A stretch of 64,000 nucleotides of DNA, taken from NCBI RefSeq assembly GCF_000308575.1, contig NZ_BAFZ01000041.1, forward strand, positions 1 to 64,000, read 5' to 3'. Positions 51,123 to 59,797 of this stretch are shown here, in pieces. Source of the DNA: Nocardia exalbida NBRC 100660. GTDB lineage: Bacteria; Actinomycetota; Actinomycetes; Mycobacteriales; Mycobacteriaceae. The position numbers and the translations under genes were made by a program. Position 1 is the stretch's first letter. Each line of letters begins with the position of its first letter. Below the pieces are notes generated by a model. That model was not told the DNA's origin. It worked only from the letters and a program-made list of their open reading frames with translations, and ran no database searches.

Positions 51123-51498
51123 CAAACGCCCGCTGAGCTGGAGAAATCTTCCAGTGAAAGGGCAAGTTGATCCAGAACGGCGCACGTATGGTCACAGATT
51201 CCGGGGGCGCATTTGGCGCGTATGGAGACGCTTGGTCTGAACAATCTGCGCGAGTTGAAGCACACGTAGCATCGAGAATGCCGCTGACGTCATCGCGGCG
51301 CGGGTGGGCATCGTTGGCCCTATTTTCGGCCACGCCGCGCCCGTTGCCTGGCGATGCTGCTGGCTGTAGGTCGATCGGTGCTATGGTAGTCGACTGCGTC
51401 GTGCTCGAACTCAGTCCTCACTGAGGTGTCGGTGGTCCAGTTGGATTGTAAGAGTAGTGTATCCATGCGCAACGGCTCCGGAGAATAGATGCCCTGTG
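51123..51498. other. non-coding stretch after tRNA-Met
   Basis: About 375 bp between the tRNA and the nuclease-like gene hold no recognisable gene. Base composition becomes AT-richer toward the right. No repeat of the tRNA 3' end and no integrase fragment is visible. Confidence 0.5.
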
Positions 51499-51504
51499 TA
51501 GATT
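51499..51504 (+). promoter_or_regulatory. -10 element, leaderless start of the nuclease-like gene
   Basis: TAGATT ends 6 bases before ATG 51511. Confidence 0.55.
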
Positions 51505-51510
51505 CAACTC

Positions 51511-52035
51511 ATGGGGAGTGTTGAAGATGCCAACCGGTTGTGGGAGCGTTACGAGCTTTCGGTGCGCGAACTACTTGCCGCCATCGATCCCGGGTCGGAA
51601 GTTTCCCACAATGTGATTGTTGCGGGTCAACTCAGCGGGGTAAAGCGCCAACTGGATGTGTTAGCGCGCGGAATGGTAGTCGGGGTAGATATCACGGTTG
51701 TCGTCGAATGTAAGCGGCACCAACGGCCTGTCGATATTGGGACAATGGATCGGTTCATAGGGAAGTTATTGGACGTGGGTGCAGATCGAGGGATATTGTA
51801 CTCATACTCTGGATTTACAAATTCGGCAGTACAGCGTGCTATCGGTGCTAAAAATCCGTTTGCCATTGCCATTGCGGTTGAGACTCCAGAGATAGTTCAA
51901 CAGCTCGGCGGAGTTGCTGGTTACCCTGCTGACCTTATGGTTCAAGACGTAGCCCCGCAGTGGATAGAAGAGATGGACGAGGATAACTTTGCCCGGTTTC
52001 TAAAGGACGGCGAATGGTCGAAGTTCTGGAGTTAG
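51511..52035 (+). CDS. PD-(D/E)xK restriction endonuclease-like protein
   Basis: The 174-residue protein carries a PD-(D/E)xK core: RQLDVLARGMVVGVDITVVVECKRH (Asp ... ECK), GTMDRFIGKLLDVGAD, and YSYSGFTNSAVQRA. This layout fits Mrr-like nucleases. Codon use is far more AT-rich than in neighbouring genes (many ATA, TTA, AAT codons), which points to horizontal transfer. The start is ATG 51511 with a -10 element 6 bases upstream. Confidence 0.75.
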   Translation: MGSVEDANRLWERYELSVRELLAAIDPGSEVSHNVIVAGQLSGVKRQLDVLARGMVVGVDITVVVECKRHQRPVDIGTMDRFIGKLLDVGADRGILYSYSGFTNSAVQRAIGAKNPFAIAIAVETPEIVQQLGGVAGYPADLMVQDVAPQWIEEMDEDNFARFLKDGEWSKFWS

Positions 52036-52571
52036 CTACGCGGAATCCGTTTGTTACCACCCGCGAGTCGCCGTCGTCGCCGTAGTCGGCCGCGTCCTGG
52101 GCTGCCTCTTCGCTGGATTTCACGGCCTGCTTGTGGGCTGCGACACGCCCACGGCAACGAGCACCGTATCCACCGGTGGATCACACTCGTCGCCGAATGC
52201 GTCTGCGGTGGTGGAACGAGTACAGGTAACGCCTTCTGGCGAGTGACGGCAGAGCCACCCTCGACTAGCCCGTCCAATTCCTTCCCGGCCGATGGGGGTT
52301 GGGGAGGTTGTGGATCGATGCCCCCGCAGGATCGAGGGGGTTGGTCAAGCCGAAGACCTGGGGTAACGACAGGGCGGCCTAGCGGTAGATGGGATCGAGC
52401 TCTCAGTCGCGCTTCTCGGATTGCCCAGGGGAGTGAGATCGCGGCTTACCTCGACGACGTCTTTGGCGCGTCGGTGTCAAGGATAGGATCACACTCGGAT
52501 CGCCGACAGGGCGCTGACAAAGCCCCTCTTTGGTACGGTCTTGACGAAAACACCCATCTAAGTGCAGCGAG
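52036..52571. other. 536-bp non-coding stretch
   Basis: No open frame here shows a family or a normal start with a ribosome-binding site. GAGG at 52569-52572 belongs to the ATPase gene downstream. Composition is mixed, with GC-rich blocks that may be debris of former genes. Confidence 0.45.
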
Positions 52572-52577
52572 GTGCTC

Positions 52578-53855
52578 ATGCTCATTCGGTTCGAAGTGGA
52601 AAACTTCCGCTCGATTCTCGAGCCTGTAGAGCTGTCGATGGTTGCAGTGGACGACCGGCCGGAAGTGCGGGCCTATCCGAAGTTCGGAGCCTCCCTTGTC
52701 CCGGTTGCAGGCATCTTTGGTCCCAACGCCTCGGGGAAGTCGAATGTGCTGGCGGCGCTCGCCTGGCTTCGTGCATCAGTTCAGAATTCCTTGCGCGTGT
52801 GGGACGACGAGATCCCGGTCGAGCCATTCGCTTTCGGTGCCGCAAAGAGTCGAGATTCGTCGTTCACTCTTGAAATGGAGATTGATGGTGTCCGCTTCGA
52901 GTACCTTCTCGATGTCGGCAGACATCGAGTTAGCTACGAGGCGCTCTATCATTATCCCGAAGGGCGGCGCCGACGCGTCTTCGAACGGGAAGCGAACGGG
53001 CTCACTCTGCAGCGCGGGCTTGGGGAACTCTCAGGAACTCGAACCCTCCTTACTGATCGGTCACTGGCTCTGTCAATCATGCGACGTTTTGACGAGCCGA
53101 CCACCTCTGCATTCGCACAATCCCTCGTTCGCCTGATTTCTTTGGGTCAGCCTTTGAACCGTCATCGGCGCTTCCTGACCGGCACGATGCGATCGACGCT
53201 CCGTCTCTTCGATGTGCCTCAAGATGAAGAACTCGATCTTTACCAGGAAGACACGCTTTACGACGAGGACGATTGGCGATCGACTCGCCAACAAGCGATG
53301 GCAATGCTACGGCTCGCTGATCTTGGAGTGGCGGATGTGGAGATTGAGGAAACACGAATCGAGTCTGGCCGAGGCGAGCCCATCACCCGTCGCATGCCTC
53401 AACTGGTCCACGTCGCCAATAGTGAACGACAGCCTTTCGATTACCGTGATGAGTCGGCTGGAACTCGCACATGGTTCGAACTGATCGGACCTGTGCTTGA
53501 CGCCCTGCGGGGCGGCGCCATCATCGTCTTTGACGAACTCGATGCGAGCCTGCACCCGACACTCACGGCGCAGCTCGTCAAACTCTTCAAGGGCCGGAAA
53601 TCCAACCCGCACGGCGCCCAGCTTCTGTTCACCTCGCATGACACCAACCTCTTGAACCACCTCAATCGTGACGAAGTTTGGTTAACTCAGAAGGCGTCCG
53701 ATGGGTCGACACGCTTCGCAGCTCTCTCGGACTTCGCAGGCGAACGCGTTCGTCGATCGGCGAACCTTGAGAGCGGCTACCTCAGCGGCCGTTTCGGTGC
53801 GCTGCCCGATGTGTCCCGTACCGAGGTATTGCATGATCTGGGTTTGATTGGATGA
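52578..53855 (+). CDS. RloA-like AAA ATPase
   Basis: The 425-residue protein is an SMC/ABC-type ATPase of the AAA_15/AAA_21 group: LIRFEVENFRSI at the start, Walker A GPNASGKSN (~48-56), Walker B IIVFDELDASLHP and SHDTNLLN (switch His). It forms a two-gene unit with the RloB-like gene (ATGA overlap). Such pairs are found in defence islands and resemble OLD, Gabija and PARIS arrangements, in which the ATPase controls a nuclease. ATG 52578 suits the GAGG; GTG 52572 is possible. Confidence 0.85.
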   Translation: MLIRFEVENFRSILEPVELSMVAVDDRPEVRAYPKFGASLVPVAGIFGPNASGKSNVLAALAWLRASVQNSLRVWDDEIPVEPFAFGAAKSRDSSFTLEMEIDGVRFEYLLDVGRHRVSYEALYHYPEGRRRRVFEREANGLTLQRGLGELSGTRTLLTDRSLALSIMRRFDEPTTSAFAQSLVRLISLGQPLNRHRRFLTGTMRSTLRLFDVPQDEELDLYQEDTLYDEDDWRSTRQQAMAMLRLADLGVADVEIEETRIESGRGEPITRRMPQLVHVANSERQPFDYRDESAGTRTWFELIGPVLDALRGGAIIVFDELDASLHPTLTAQLVKLFKGRKSNPHGAQLLFTSHDTNLLNHLNRDEVWLTQKASDGSTRFAALSDFAGERVRRSANLESGYLSGRFGALPDVSRTEVLHDLGLIG

Positions 53856-54508
53856 GCGCTAAAGACCGAGGCAAGCACGGGAAGAACCTCAAGCGCAAGA
53901 CAGGAATCAAGCCAGTTCGCACGACCTTCCGGGTGTACGCGGAGGGTGTGTCGACTGAACCCGAATACATTGATGCCCTCAAACGGCTCCCTGAGTTCGC
54001 TGAAGTAGTTTCCGTGGATGTCTCTATCGAAGAGTCCGGGGCGACGCCGATGCACCTCGTGGAGAGTGCCTGCGTCGATAGACGTCGTGCTGACCTGGAC
54101 GTCGATTTCTACTGGTGTGTGTTCGACGTGGAGTTCCCACAACGTCATCCACACCTCGACCGCGCAAGACAGATGGCGAAAGACAACGGCGTTCACCTGG
54201 CAATCAGTAACCCGTGCTTCGAGATCTGGCTTGTCCTTCACCATCGACGACACGCCGGTCACCTGTCCACCGCCGAGGCAATTCAACTCCGGCGTGAGCT
54301 CGATGGGTCTGACGGTAAGCACCTTGATGGCGCGCTTTACATGAAACTCGTACACAACGCCATCCATCACGCGCAAGTCCTCCGCGAAAAACACCAGCGG
54401 GACGGCACGAACTTCCCGGAGGACAACCCCTCATCTTCGGTCGACCAGTTCGTAGGGCACATCCGCGACGTGGTGCAGTCCGCGAAAAAGGCCGCCTTGA
54501 ACCAATAG
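53852..54508 (+). CDS. RloB-like protein
   Basis: The 218-residue protein has the RloB signature: VYAEGVSTEPEYIDALKRL (a TOPRIM-like Glu), FYWCVFDVEF, and ISNPCFEIWLVLHH. A positively charged head (KHGKNLKRKTGIKP) suggests nucleic-acid contact. RloB-type proteins are thought to be nuclease effectors gated by the ATPase encoded just upstream. Start ATG 53852 overlaps the ATPase stop. Confidence 0.85.
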   Translation: MSAKDRGKHGKNLKRKTGIKPVRTTFRVYAEGVSTEPEYIDALKRLPEFAEVVSVDVSIEESGATPMHLVESACVDRRRADLDVDFYWCVFDVEFPQRHPHLDRARQMAKDNGVHLAISNPCFEIWLVLHHRRHAGHLSTAEAIQLRRELDGSDGKHLDGALYMKLVHNAIHHAQVLREKHQRDGTNFPEDNPSSSVDQFVGHIRDVVQSAKKAALNQ

Positions 54509-54771
54509 GGGAGGACCCAGCTAACCCGCGCATGGCCGCCGCCGCAGAATCGAGGTAACGAGCCCAATCCTGGGCGGTCCGGTTTGGGCGGTCCGGTTGT
54601 GGTGTAGGTCAGCAAGTCGCAGACTGTGCACGCTACTTGCGTGCCCGCGAGTGGGGCGAGCGAATGCGTTTCCTGGCAAGGGCGGACCGACCCTGAATGT
54701 CCCTGCCGGGTAGCGCCTGAAACGATCGGCGGGCTGGTGCCTGCCGATCGTTTTGCGTGCCTATTGCGTTG

Positions 54772-55203
54772 TCATCGGGTGGCCAGCGAGCGCAGGGTGA
54801 GGATGGAGTCGCGGCGCTCGTAGGCGATCCAGGCGAAGATTCCCGCCAGCACCAGCGGGAAGGGTGCGTAGGCGGGCATGTCCGTCAGGAAGAGGTTGGT
54901 GGCTGCGGCCAGCAGGGTGAGGATGGACAGGCCAACCGCGGCCGGCCCGCTCAGGCGCCGCACGAGCAGGCCTATACCGCCGGCGATCTCGCAGATGCCC
55001 ACGAAGTACATGAACCAGGGCGAGCCGAAACCGGCCTCACGCATCGCCGCCATGTTCTCCTTTGGAATCATGTCGAGCACCTTGGGCAAGCCGGAGGAGA
55101 GGATGAAGAACAGGGCCAAGAAGATCTGCAGTCCCCACAGGACGTGGTTGCGGACTTTGCCGGGGTGGACGGTGGTGGTGTTCGCAGCGGCGATGGTGGT
55201 AAT
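54772..55203 (-). CDS. DoxX-family membrane protein (possible ATT start)
   Basis: The 143-residue frame has four helices with DoxX marks: LWGLQIFLALFFILSSGLPKVLD, PWFMYFVGICEIAGGIGLLVRRL, VGLSILTLLAAATNLFL and PFPLVLAGIFAWIAYE. The homologous N-terminus continues upstream of any in-frame ATG, GTG or TTG, to an ATT at 55203. GGAGG (55212-55216) lies at the right distance from this ATT. DoxX proteins take part in redox membrane complexes in other actinobacteria. A TTG at 55119 would remove half of the first helix. Confidence 0.75.
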   Translation of the reverse strand: MTTIAAANTTTVHPGKVRNHVLWGLQIFLALFFILSSGLPKVLDMIPKENMAAMREAGFGSPWFMYFVGICEIAGGIGLLVRRLSGPAAVGLSILTLLAAATNLFLTDMPAYAPFPLVLAGIFAWIAYERRDSILTLRSLATR

Positions 55204-55479
55204 TGTTCGTTCCTCCAGGGTCGGTGGCGCAGTTCGGCGGTGGGTTCACCTGATAGGACGGCGGCACTCAGGAGGATTCATCGGTCGAGCACCAGCGCGG
55301 TTCCGAAGTCGCACTCCGCTGCGTTCGCTCGTCTTCTGTCGCTGTGCTCGAGATTCCCCGGTTGACGTAGGCGGTGATGTCTTCGTCGGGGGCGACGCGA
55401 AATTCGACCCCCCGCAAGCAGTGATCCGGACTCCACGCCCGTGGGCGCTACGATCACGCTAACGTTCTGAGAGGAAATC

Positions 55480-55797
55480 ATGACCAAGTCGACGGCCTTC
55501 GCCGCTGTGTTCTCCGCGGCCGCTGCCGCTCTGTTCTTCCTGCCCGCCGCACCCGCGCATGCCCAGTCCCCGCAGTGCGCCAAGGCCATCGAGCTGATCA
55601 ACATCGCGATCGACACGAACGGCGGCACCCTGGACGGGGCGACGGCGGAAGCGCTGTCCGGCAGGCTCAGTGGCCTCGCCGATCTGGCCCAGGGTGCGGA
55701 GAAGGATGTCATCTCCGCCTATGCCTACGCGCTGGTAGATGAGAACGTCACCGATCTCAACCCCTACACCGACGAACTCAATCGCGTCTGCGCCTGA
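55480..55797 (+). CDS. small secreted protein with one Cys pair
   Basis: The 105-residue product has a signal peptide (AAAAALFFLPAAPAHAQ, cleavage near AHA-Q). A helical mature domain follows, whose two Cys lie near its ends (PQCAKAIELINIAID and NRVCA), probably a disulphide. GAGAGGAA precedes the ATG. Function unknown. Confidence 0.75.
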   Translation: MTKSTAFAAVFSAAAAALFFLPAAPAHAQSPQCAKAIELINIAIDTNGGTLDGATAEALSGRLSGLADLAQGAEKDVISAYAYALVDENVTDLNPYTDELNRVCA

Positions 55798-55832
55798 CGG
55801 CCGACCAGACCCGAGGCGATGCTTCGACCTGA

Positions 55833-55867
55833 CTGGGGATTCCTTGCTCTGCGGCCCGGATCCCCAG
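55833..55867. terminator. hairpin between convergent genes
   Basis: CTGGGGAT pairs with ATCCCCAG (8 bp) around a 19-base GC-rich loop, between stop codons at 55797 and 55927. Confidence 0.45.
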
Positions 55868-55926
55868 CGGGCCTGCTCCTTCGGTGAGACCGAGCTGGAT
55901 GGTGGAGGTGGCCGAGCATGAGCGCA

Positions 55927-56853
55927 TCATGTGCCGCTCATGTCCGGGTCGATTCGGCGTAGCGCGGAGGCCAGCCATTCACTCTCGCGGTGCTCGGTCG
56001 GCATCGAGGCCAGTCCATGTGTCGCCTCCGCCACCGCTTCGGCCGTTTGTCCCAGCAGGGCTAGGACGCCCCCACGCTGCACGGCCCCGAATCCGGTACT
56101 CCACCAATACATCGACGCGGGAGGTTCGATGCCGTCCGCCGCTTCCGTCGCCGCGTCCGCCATGGACAGGGCGCGCTGTGCTTCGCGCCTCTCCCCGTGC
56201 GCAGCCAGCAGTTCAGCTCGCCGCATTCGCCCGTAAGCGCTGACGATGGGGTGCGCATTCTGTACGGCCAATGCGGCGTCCGACAGAGCGACGACCTCCC
56301 CGAAGTTTCCCGCGCTGACAGTCACGTAGCCGAGGAATCCCAGGCTGTGCGCAAGCCGGTCCGGATCGCGGGACTCCTTCGCCAGGCTCACTGCTGTGCC
56401 GACGCTACGCCGGGCGGCAACGTCGGCGCCGATCGCATGCTCCAGCCATCCCCGGTACTGCGTGACCTCTGACGCGAGAGCCGCCGCCTCGATCTTCGCC
56501 ATGCGTGCCTCACGGGCGAATTCCTCGGTCATGGCTGACATGCCTCGCACCGCCGGAAGTACCGTGACCGCCCCGGCCGCGTCCTCGATGCGGCGCGTCG
56601 CCGCCAGCATCACCGCCACGTCGGACAGCGCGGTGGTGTCTACGCCGGCCGGTCTTCGCGCCACCGTCGTCAGCCGCTCCAGGTCCGCGCCTAGCACCCT
56701 CTCGTAGGCGGCGGAGACACCGGCAGGTACCGGACGCCGACCGGTCTCGATCAGCGACAAGTAAGCCTTGCTGTAGTAGCTCCGCTCGGCCATCGCGCGC
56801 AGCGAGATACCCGCTGCCTCGCGTGCGGCACGCAGGAGCGCACCCGGTTCCAT
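55927..56853 (-). CDS. XRE-family regulator with helical C-terminal domain
   Basis: The 308-residue protein has an HTH (~5-60: LLRAAREAAGISLRAMAERSYYSKAYLSLIETGRR). A helical domain without named family follows, with ASEVTQYRGWLEHAIGAD and SLGFLGYVTVSAGNF. This type often governs a divergent neighbour, here the 97-residue gene at 57017. The gene appears leaderless. Confidence 0.8.
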   Translation of the reverse strand: MEPGALLRAAREAAGISLRAMAERSYYSKAYLSLIETGRRPVPAGVSAAYERVLGADLERLTTVARRPAGVDTTALSDVAVMLAATRRIEDAAGAVTVLPAVRGMSAMTEEFAREARMAKIEAAALASEVTQYRGWLEHAIGADVAARRSVGTAVSLAKESRDPDRLAHSLGFLGYVTVSAGNFGEVVALSDAALAVQNAHPIVSAYGRMRRAELLAAHGERREAQRALSMADAATEAADGIEPPASMYWWSTGFGAVQRGGVLALLGQTAEAVAEATHGLASMPTEHRESEWLASALRRIDPDMSGT

Positions 56854-56859
56854 AACTCC

Positions 56860-56865
56860 AGCCTA
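56860..56865 (-). promoter_or_regulatory. -10 element, leaderless start of the XRE gene
   Basis: TAGGCT on the minus strand ends 6 bases before ATG 56853. Confidence 0.6.
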
Positions 56866-57016
56866 AGGGTTCGCCGAGGGCTGTGGACGCCTGTGAACAG
56901 CGAAATCGTATGCGGCTCAGCTGTTGTCTCATACTGTCGATCGCAGCCCCGCTGCCGAGCGGACAGTTTCCTCGGCGGCCGGAGCTCAGCAACGACAGGG
57001 GACGAGGGGCAGGGGA

Positions 57017-57310
57017 ATGCACGCACTGGGCTGGATTGATCCGACATCGCCGACACCGGAATGGGACCTCGCGCAGGTGCGCCGCTTGGCGCGCCGGTTG
57101 GGATACGAGCTGTGCTTGGCCGACCCTGGTTCAGAGCTCGGTCTTGTCGGACAGGCTGAGTCTTCGGGGGTCGAAGTGGTATTGCTACCGTCGTCGGCGC
57201 GTGTGGATGCCGTGGTGCTGGACCGCTTGATGGCGATCGCCGACGTCGAATGCGCGACGCCGCGAGCGTCGTTCGGGCGCTGGGCACCGGTGGGTGGGGT
57301 GCGCCGGTGA
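57017..57310 (+). CDS. 97-residue protein of unknown function
   Basis: The product begins MHALGWIDPTSPTPEWDLAQ and includes VRRLARRLGYELCLADP and VDAVVLDRLMAIADVECATP. This pattern recalls a small Rossmann-like domain of the resolvase-like type. It lies divergently from the XRE regulator. AGGGG precedes the ATG. No family can be named. Confidence 0.55.
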   Translation: MHALGWIDPTSPTPEWDLAQVRRLARRLGYELCLADPGSELGLVGQAESSGVEVVLLPSSARVDAVVLDRLMAIADVECATPRASFGRWAPVGGVRR

Positions 57311-57406
57311 GCGCGGCTCGAGTGGGCCTCATCTACTGTCGGCATGCCGCTCGCGGTCGTCGTCGCATTGATCCTCTGGCCGTCCGACTATGACGACCGG
57401 TGACCG

Positions 57407-57631
57407 TCAGTGGTTGCGTCCTCGGTAGTCGAGGCAGGCGCGGCCGTCGGTGGGTGGGGTAGTGGGGGTCATGGCTTCGGTGTAGGCGCGCAAGCCTTCG
57501 GCGAGCTTGCCTGCCATGTTCTCCAGGTGTTCGGGGCGCAGGTGCTTCCCGAAGGCGGCGGCATCGAGCAGTTGTCTGCGTACGGCGTTGATCTGCGAGT
57601 AGGCGAACTGGGTGGGCTCGAGGTCCGGCAT
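57407..57631 (-). CDS. 74-residue helical protein of unknown function
   Basis: The frame from ATG 57631 reads FAYSQINAVRRQLLDAAAF, then RPEHLENMAGKLAEGLRAYTEAM, then a Pro/Thr-rich tail with CLDYRGRNH. CCGGAG lies before the ATG. The two-helix layout suggests a small DNA- or protein-binding partner. It points toward the 97-residue gene from the opposite strand. Confidence 0.5.
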   Translation of the reverse strand: MPDLEPTQFAYSQINAVRRQLLDAAAFGKHLRPEHLENMAGKLAEGLRAYTEAMTPTTPPTDGRACLDYRGRNH

Positions 57632-57751
57632 GCTCCGGCACCCTACCTCGAGTCGAACATGTTTTCGATACATGCGGGGTCTGGGGGCGTCGGACTTTCC
57701 GGCCGGGCATAGCGCTCTCGAAATCGGCGGGTTCCGCCTCGCACCGCCCGA

Positions 57752-58558
57752 CTAACGTCCGGCGAGCTGGGCGACGATCGGAGCGAACCTGTCGGCGAAG
57801 TCGGCGCCGAAGACGAAGTAGGAGAAGCCGATCTCCTCCCGTCGCCGCTGGATTTCCTCGGCGGCGGCCGCCGGATCGTCCGGAAGTACGGTCACCGAGT
57901 CTGCCGCGCGAAGTGCCGCGGGGTCGGTGTCGGGAGGCGCCATGAACGGCGCGACAGTGTCACCGATAACCGGTACGGCGAGAGCGAGCTCAGCCTTCCC
58001 GTCGGTGCGGAAGTCGCGTGCCAGCCGCTCGACTTCGCTCCGAGGCTGATCCCCCAGCGGGAAGGTGACCGTGTCGGCGACCTCGGCCGCCAGCGCCCGG
58101 GCCTTCGGACCGTAGACGGCCATCGCCACGGGCGTGTGACGGTCGGGTCCGTCGAGATCTCGCAGCCTCGTGACTGTCTCACGTACATGTGCCAGCCGCT
58201 CGTTCGGCGGTGGTACGGCGGGCAGTCCCTTGTCGCGCAGCTCGTCCTCGATTCCCGGTCTGCCGGTGCCGATGCCCATCTCGAAGCGGCCGTCGGTCAG
58301 CAGCGACAGCGAGTGCGCTTCCCATGCCGTCAGCCAGGCCGGGCGTAGCGGAGAGGCGTACACCCACGTGCCCACGCGCAGGTCGGTCAGGGCCGCGACG
58401 GTGGCCAGCATGGGGCCGGGCGCCGGTTGCAGCTGCGGGAAGTCGGGCACCAGCAGCGTCGAGTAGCCGCTGTCGGCGATGCGGCGCACGCGATCTCGCC
58501 ACGTCGGCAGGTCGGTTCTGAGCGGGGCAACGACCCCGAATCGAAACGGTCTCGTCAT
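57752..58558 (-). CDS. LLM-class F420-dependent oxidoreductase
   Basis: The 268-residue protein is a luciferase-like TIM barrel: FRFGVVAPLRTDLPTWRDRVRRIADSGYSTLLVPDF at the start, MLATVAALTDLRVGTWVY, and LLTDGRFEMGIGTGRPGIEDE, which forms part of the cofactor site. Members use F420 in these bacteria; the substrate is unknown. AGGAG lies 8 bases before ATG 58558. It is divergent from the ABC operon. Confidence 0.85.
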   Translation of the reverse strand: MTRPFRFGVVAPLRTDLPTWRDRVRRIADSGYSTLLVPDFPQLQPAPGPMLATVAALTDLRVGTWVYASPLRPAWLTAWEAHSLSLLTDGRFEMGIGTGRPGIEDELRDKGLPAVPPPNERLAHVRETVTRLRDLDGPDRHTPVAMAVYGPKARALAAEVADTVTFPLGDQPRSEVERLARDFRTDGKAELALAVPVIGDTVAPFMAPPDTDPAALRAADSVTVLPDDPAAAAEEIQRRREEIGFSYFVFGADFADRFAPIVAQLAGR

Positions 58559-58788
58559 GTCCGGACTCCTGTCATTCGGTCTCTCCAGAGGAATCGACGA
58601 CGGATCCATCCGAAATTCATCGGTGCAGCCGGAATCACGCTCCTGCGAACGCCCTGAACTCGGCATTACCGAGCGGTCGCGAGTGACAGCCGTGTGACCA
58701 GGAAGATCTTGCCAGACCAGTTGACGCAAGACGGCGGTACACAGGTGTCCGCTCGGCCGACATTCCCGCTGTGACCAGGGGTAACACC

Positions 58789-58829
58789 GTGTCAGTGGAC
58801 GTGTCAGGCCGGTATCAGGCCCGTGTCAG
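58789..58829 (+). promoter_or_regulatory. phased GTGTCAG heptamers (SARP-type operator)
   Basis: Four heptamers begin at 58789, 58801, 58812 and 58823: GTGTCAG, GTGTCAG, GTATCAG, GTGTCAG. The steps are 12, 11 and 11 bp, about one helical turn each. SARP regulators bind heptamer direct repeats spaced about 11 or 22 bp. The array ends 23 bases before the ABC ATPase start. Confidence 0.55.
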
Positions 58830-58852
58830 CCATCCTGGCGACAGTTGTCCAC

Positions 58853-59797
58853 ATGAACAGCACAGCGATCGCGGCTTCCGGGCTGCGGAAGGCATACGGG
58901 GACAGGACGATCCTCGATGGCATCGATTTGGATATCGGTGCAGGGACGATTTTCTCGCTGCTCGGTCCGAATGGGGCGGGTAAGACGACGACGGTGAACG
59001 TGCTGACCACGCTGCTGAAGGCCGATGGCGGCACGGCGCGGGTAGCCGGGCACGATATCGCGACCGAGCCCAAAGCGGTGCGCGCGGCGATCGGGGTCAC
59101 GGGTCAGTTCGCGGCGGTGGACGACCTGCTGACGGGGGAGGAGAACCTCTGGCTGATGGCGGATCTGCATCATCTGCGGGCCGCCGAGGGCAAGCGGGTG
59201 GTCGCCGAATTACTGGAACGGTTCGATCTGGTGGAATCGGCGCGAAAGCCGGCGTCGACCTATTCCGGCGGTATGCGCCGGAAATTGGACCTGGCGATGA
59301 CGCTGGTCACCAAGCCCGCCATCGTTTTCCTGGACGAGCCGACGACCGGATTGGATCCGCGCAGCCGTCGCACCATGTGGGAAATCGTCCGGGAGTTGAC
59401 GGCCGGCGGTGTCACGATCTTCCTCACCACCCAGTACCTCGAGGAAGCCGATCAGCTGGCCGACCGGATCGCGGTGCTCGACCAGGGCCGCATCGTCGGC
59501 GAAGGCACCCCCGAGGAACTCAAGCGCCGCGTGCCCGGCAGCCACATCCGGCTCCGGTTCGCCGACGTCACGGCGCTCGACGCGGCGGCGCGGACCGTGC
59601 CCGGCGCCACCCGCGACGACGAGGCCCTGACCTTGCGGATCCCAGGTGACGGCGGCACGAAATCACTGCGGGACCTGCTGGACCGGCTCGCCGAACACTC
59701 GATCGACGCCGACGAGGTCTCCGTCCACACCCCCGACCTCGACGACGTTTTCCTTTCCCTGACCGGTCACGCCACCGCGGAGGCTGTCGCACAATGA
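58853..59797 (+). CDS. ABC transporter ATPase, DrrA-like
   Basis: The 314-residue protein is a complete ABC ATPase: Walker A GPNGAGKTT, ABC signature YSGGMRRKLD, Walker B IVFLDEPTTGLD and the switch His region LTTQYLEEADQLADRI. The C-terminal part carries the DrrA-family extension (IRLRFADVTALDAA and TPDLDDVFLSLTG). It powers the permease encoded in overlap. Drug or lipid export is typical. No ribosome-binding site precedes ATG 58853, so the true start could be GTG 58823, within the heptamer array. Confidence 0.88.
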   Translation: MNSTAIAASGLRKAYGDRTILDGIDLDIGAGTIFSLLGPNGAGKTTTVNVLTTLLKADGGTARVAGHDIATEPKAVRAAIGVTGQFAAVDDLLTGEENLWLMADLHHLRAAEGKRVVAELLERFDLVESARKPASTYSGGMRRKLDLAMTLVTKPAIVFLDEPTTGLDPRSRRTMWEIVRELTAGGVTIFLTTQYLEEADQLADRIAVLDQGRIVGEGTPEELKRRVPGSHIRLRFADVTALDAAARTVPGATRDDEALTLRIPGDGGTKSLRDLLDRLAEHSIDADEVSVHTPDLDDVFLSLTGHATAEAVAQ

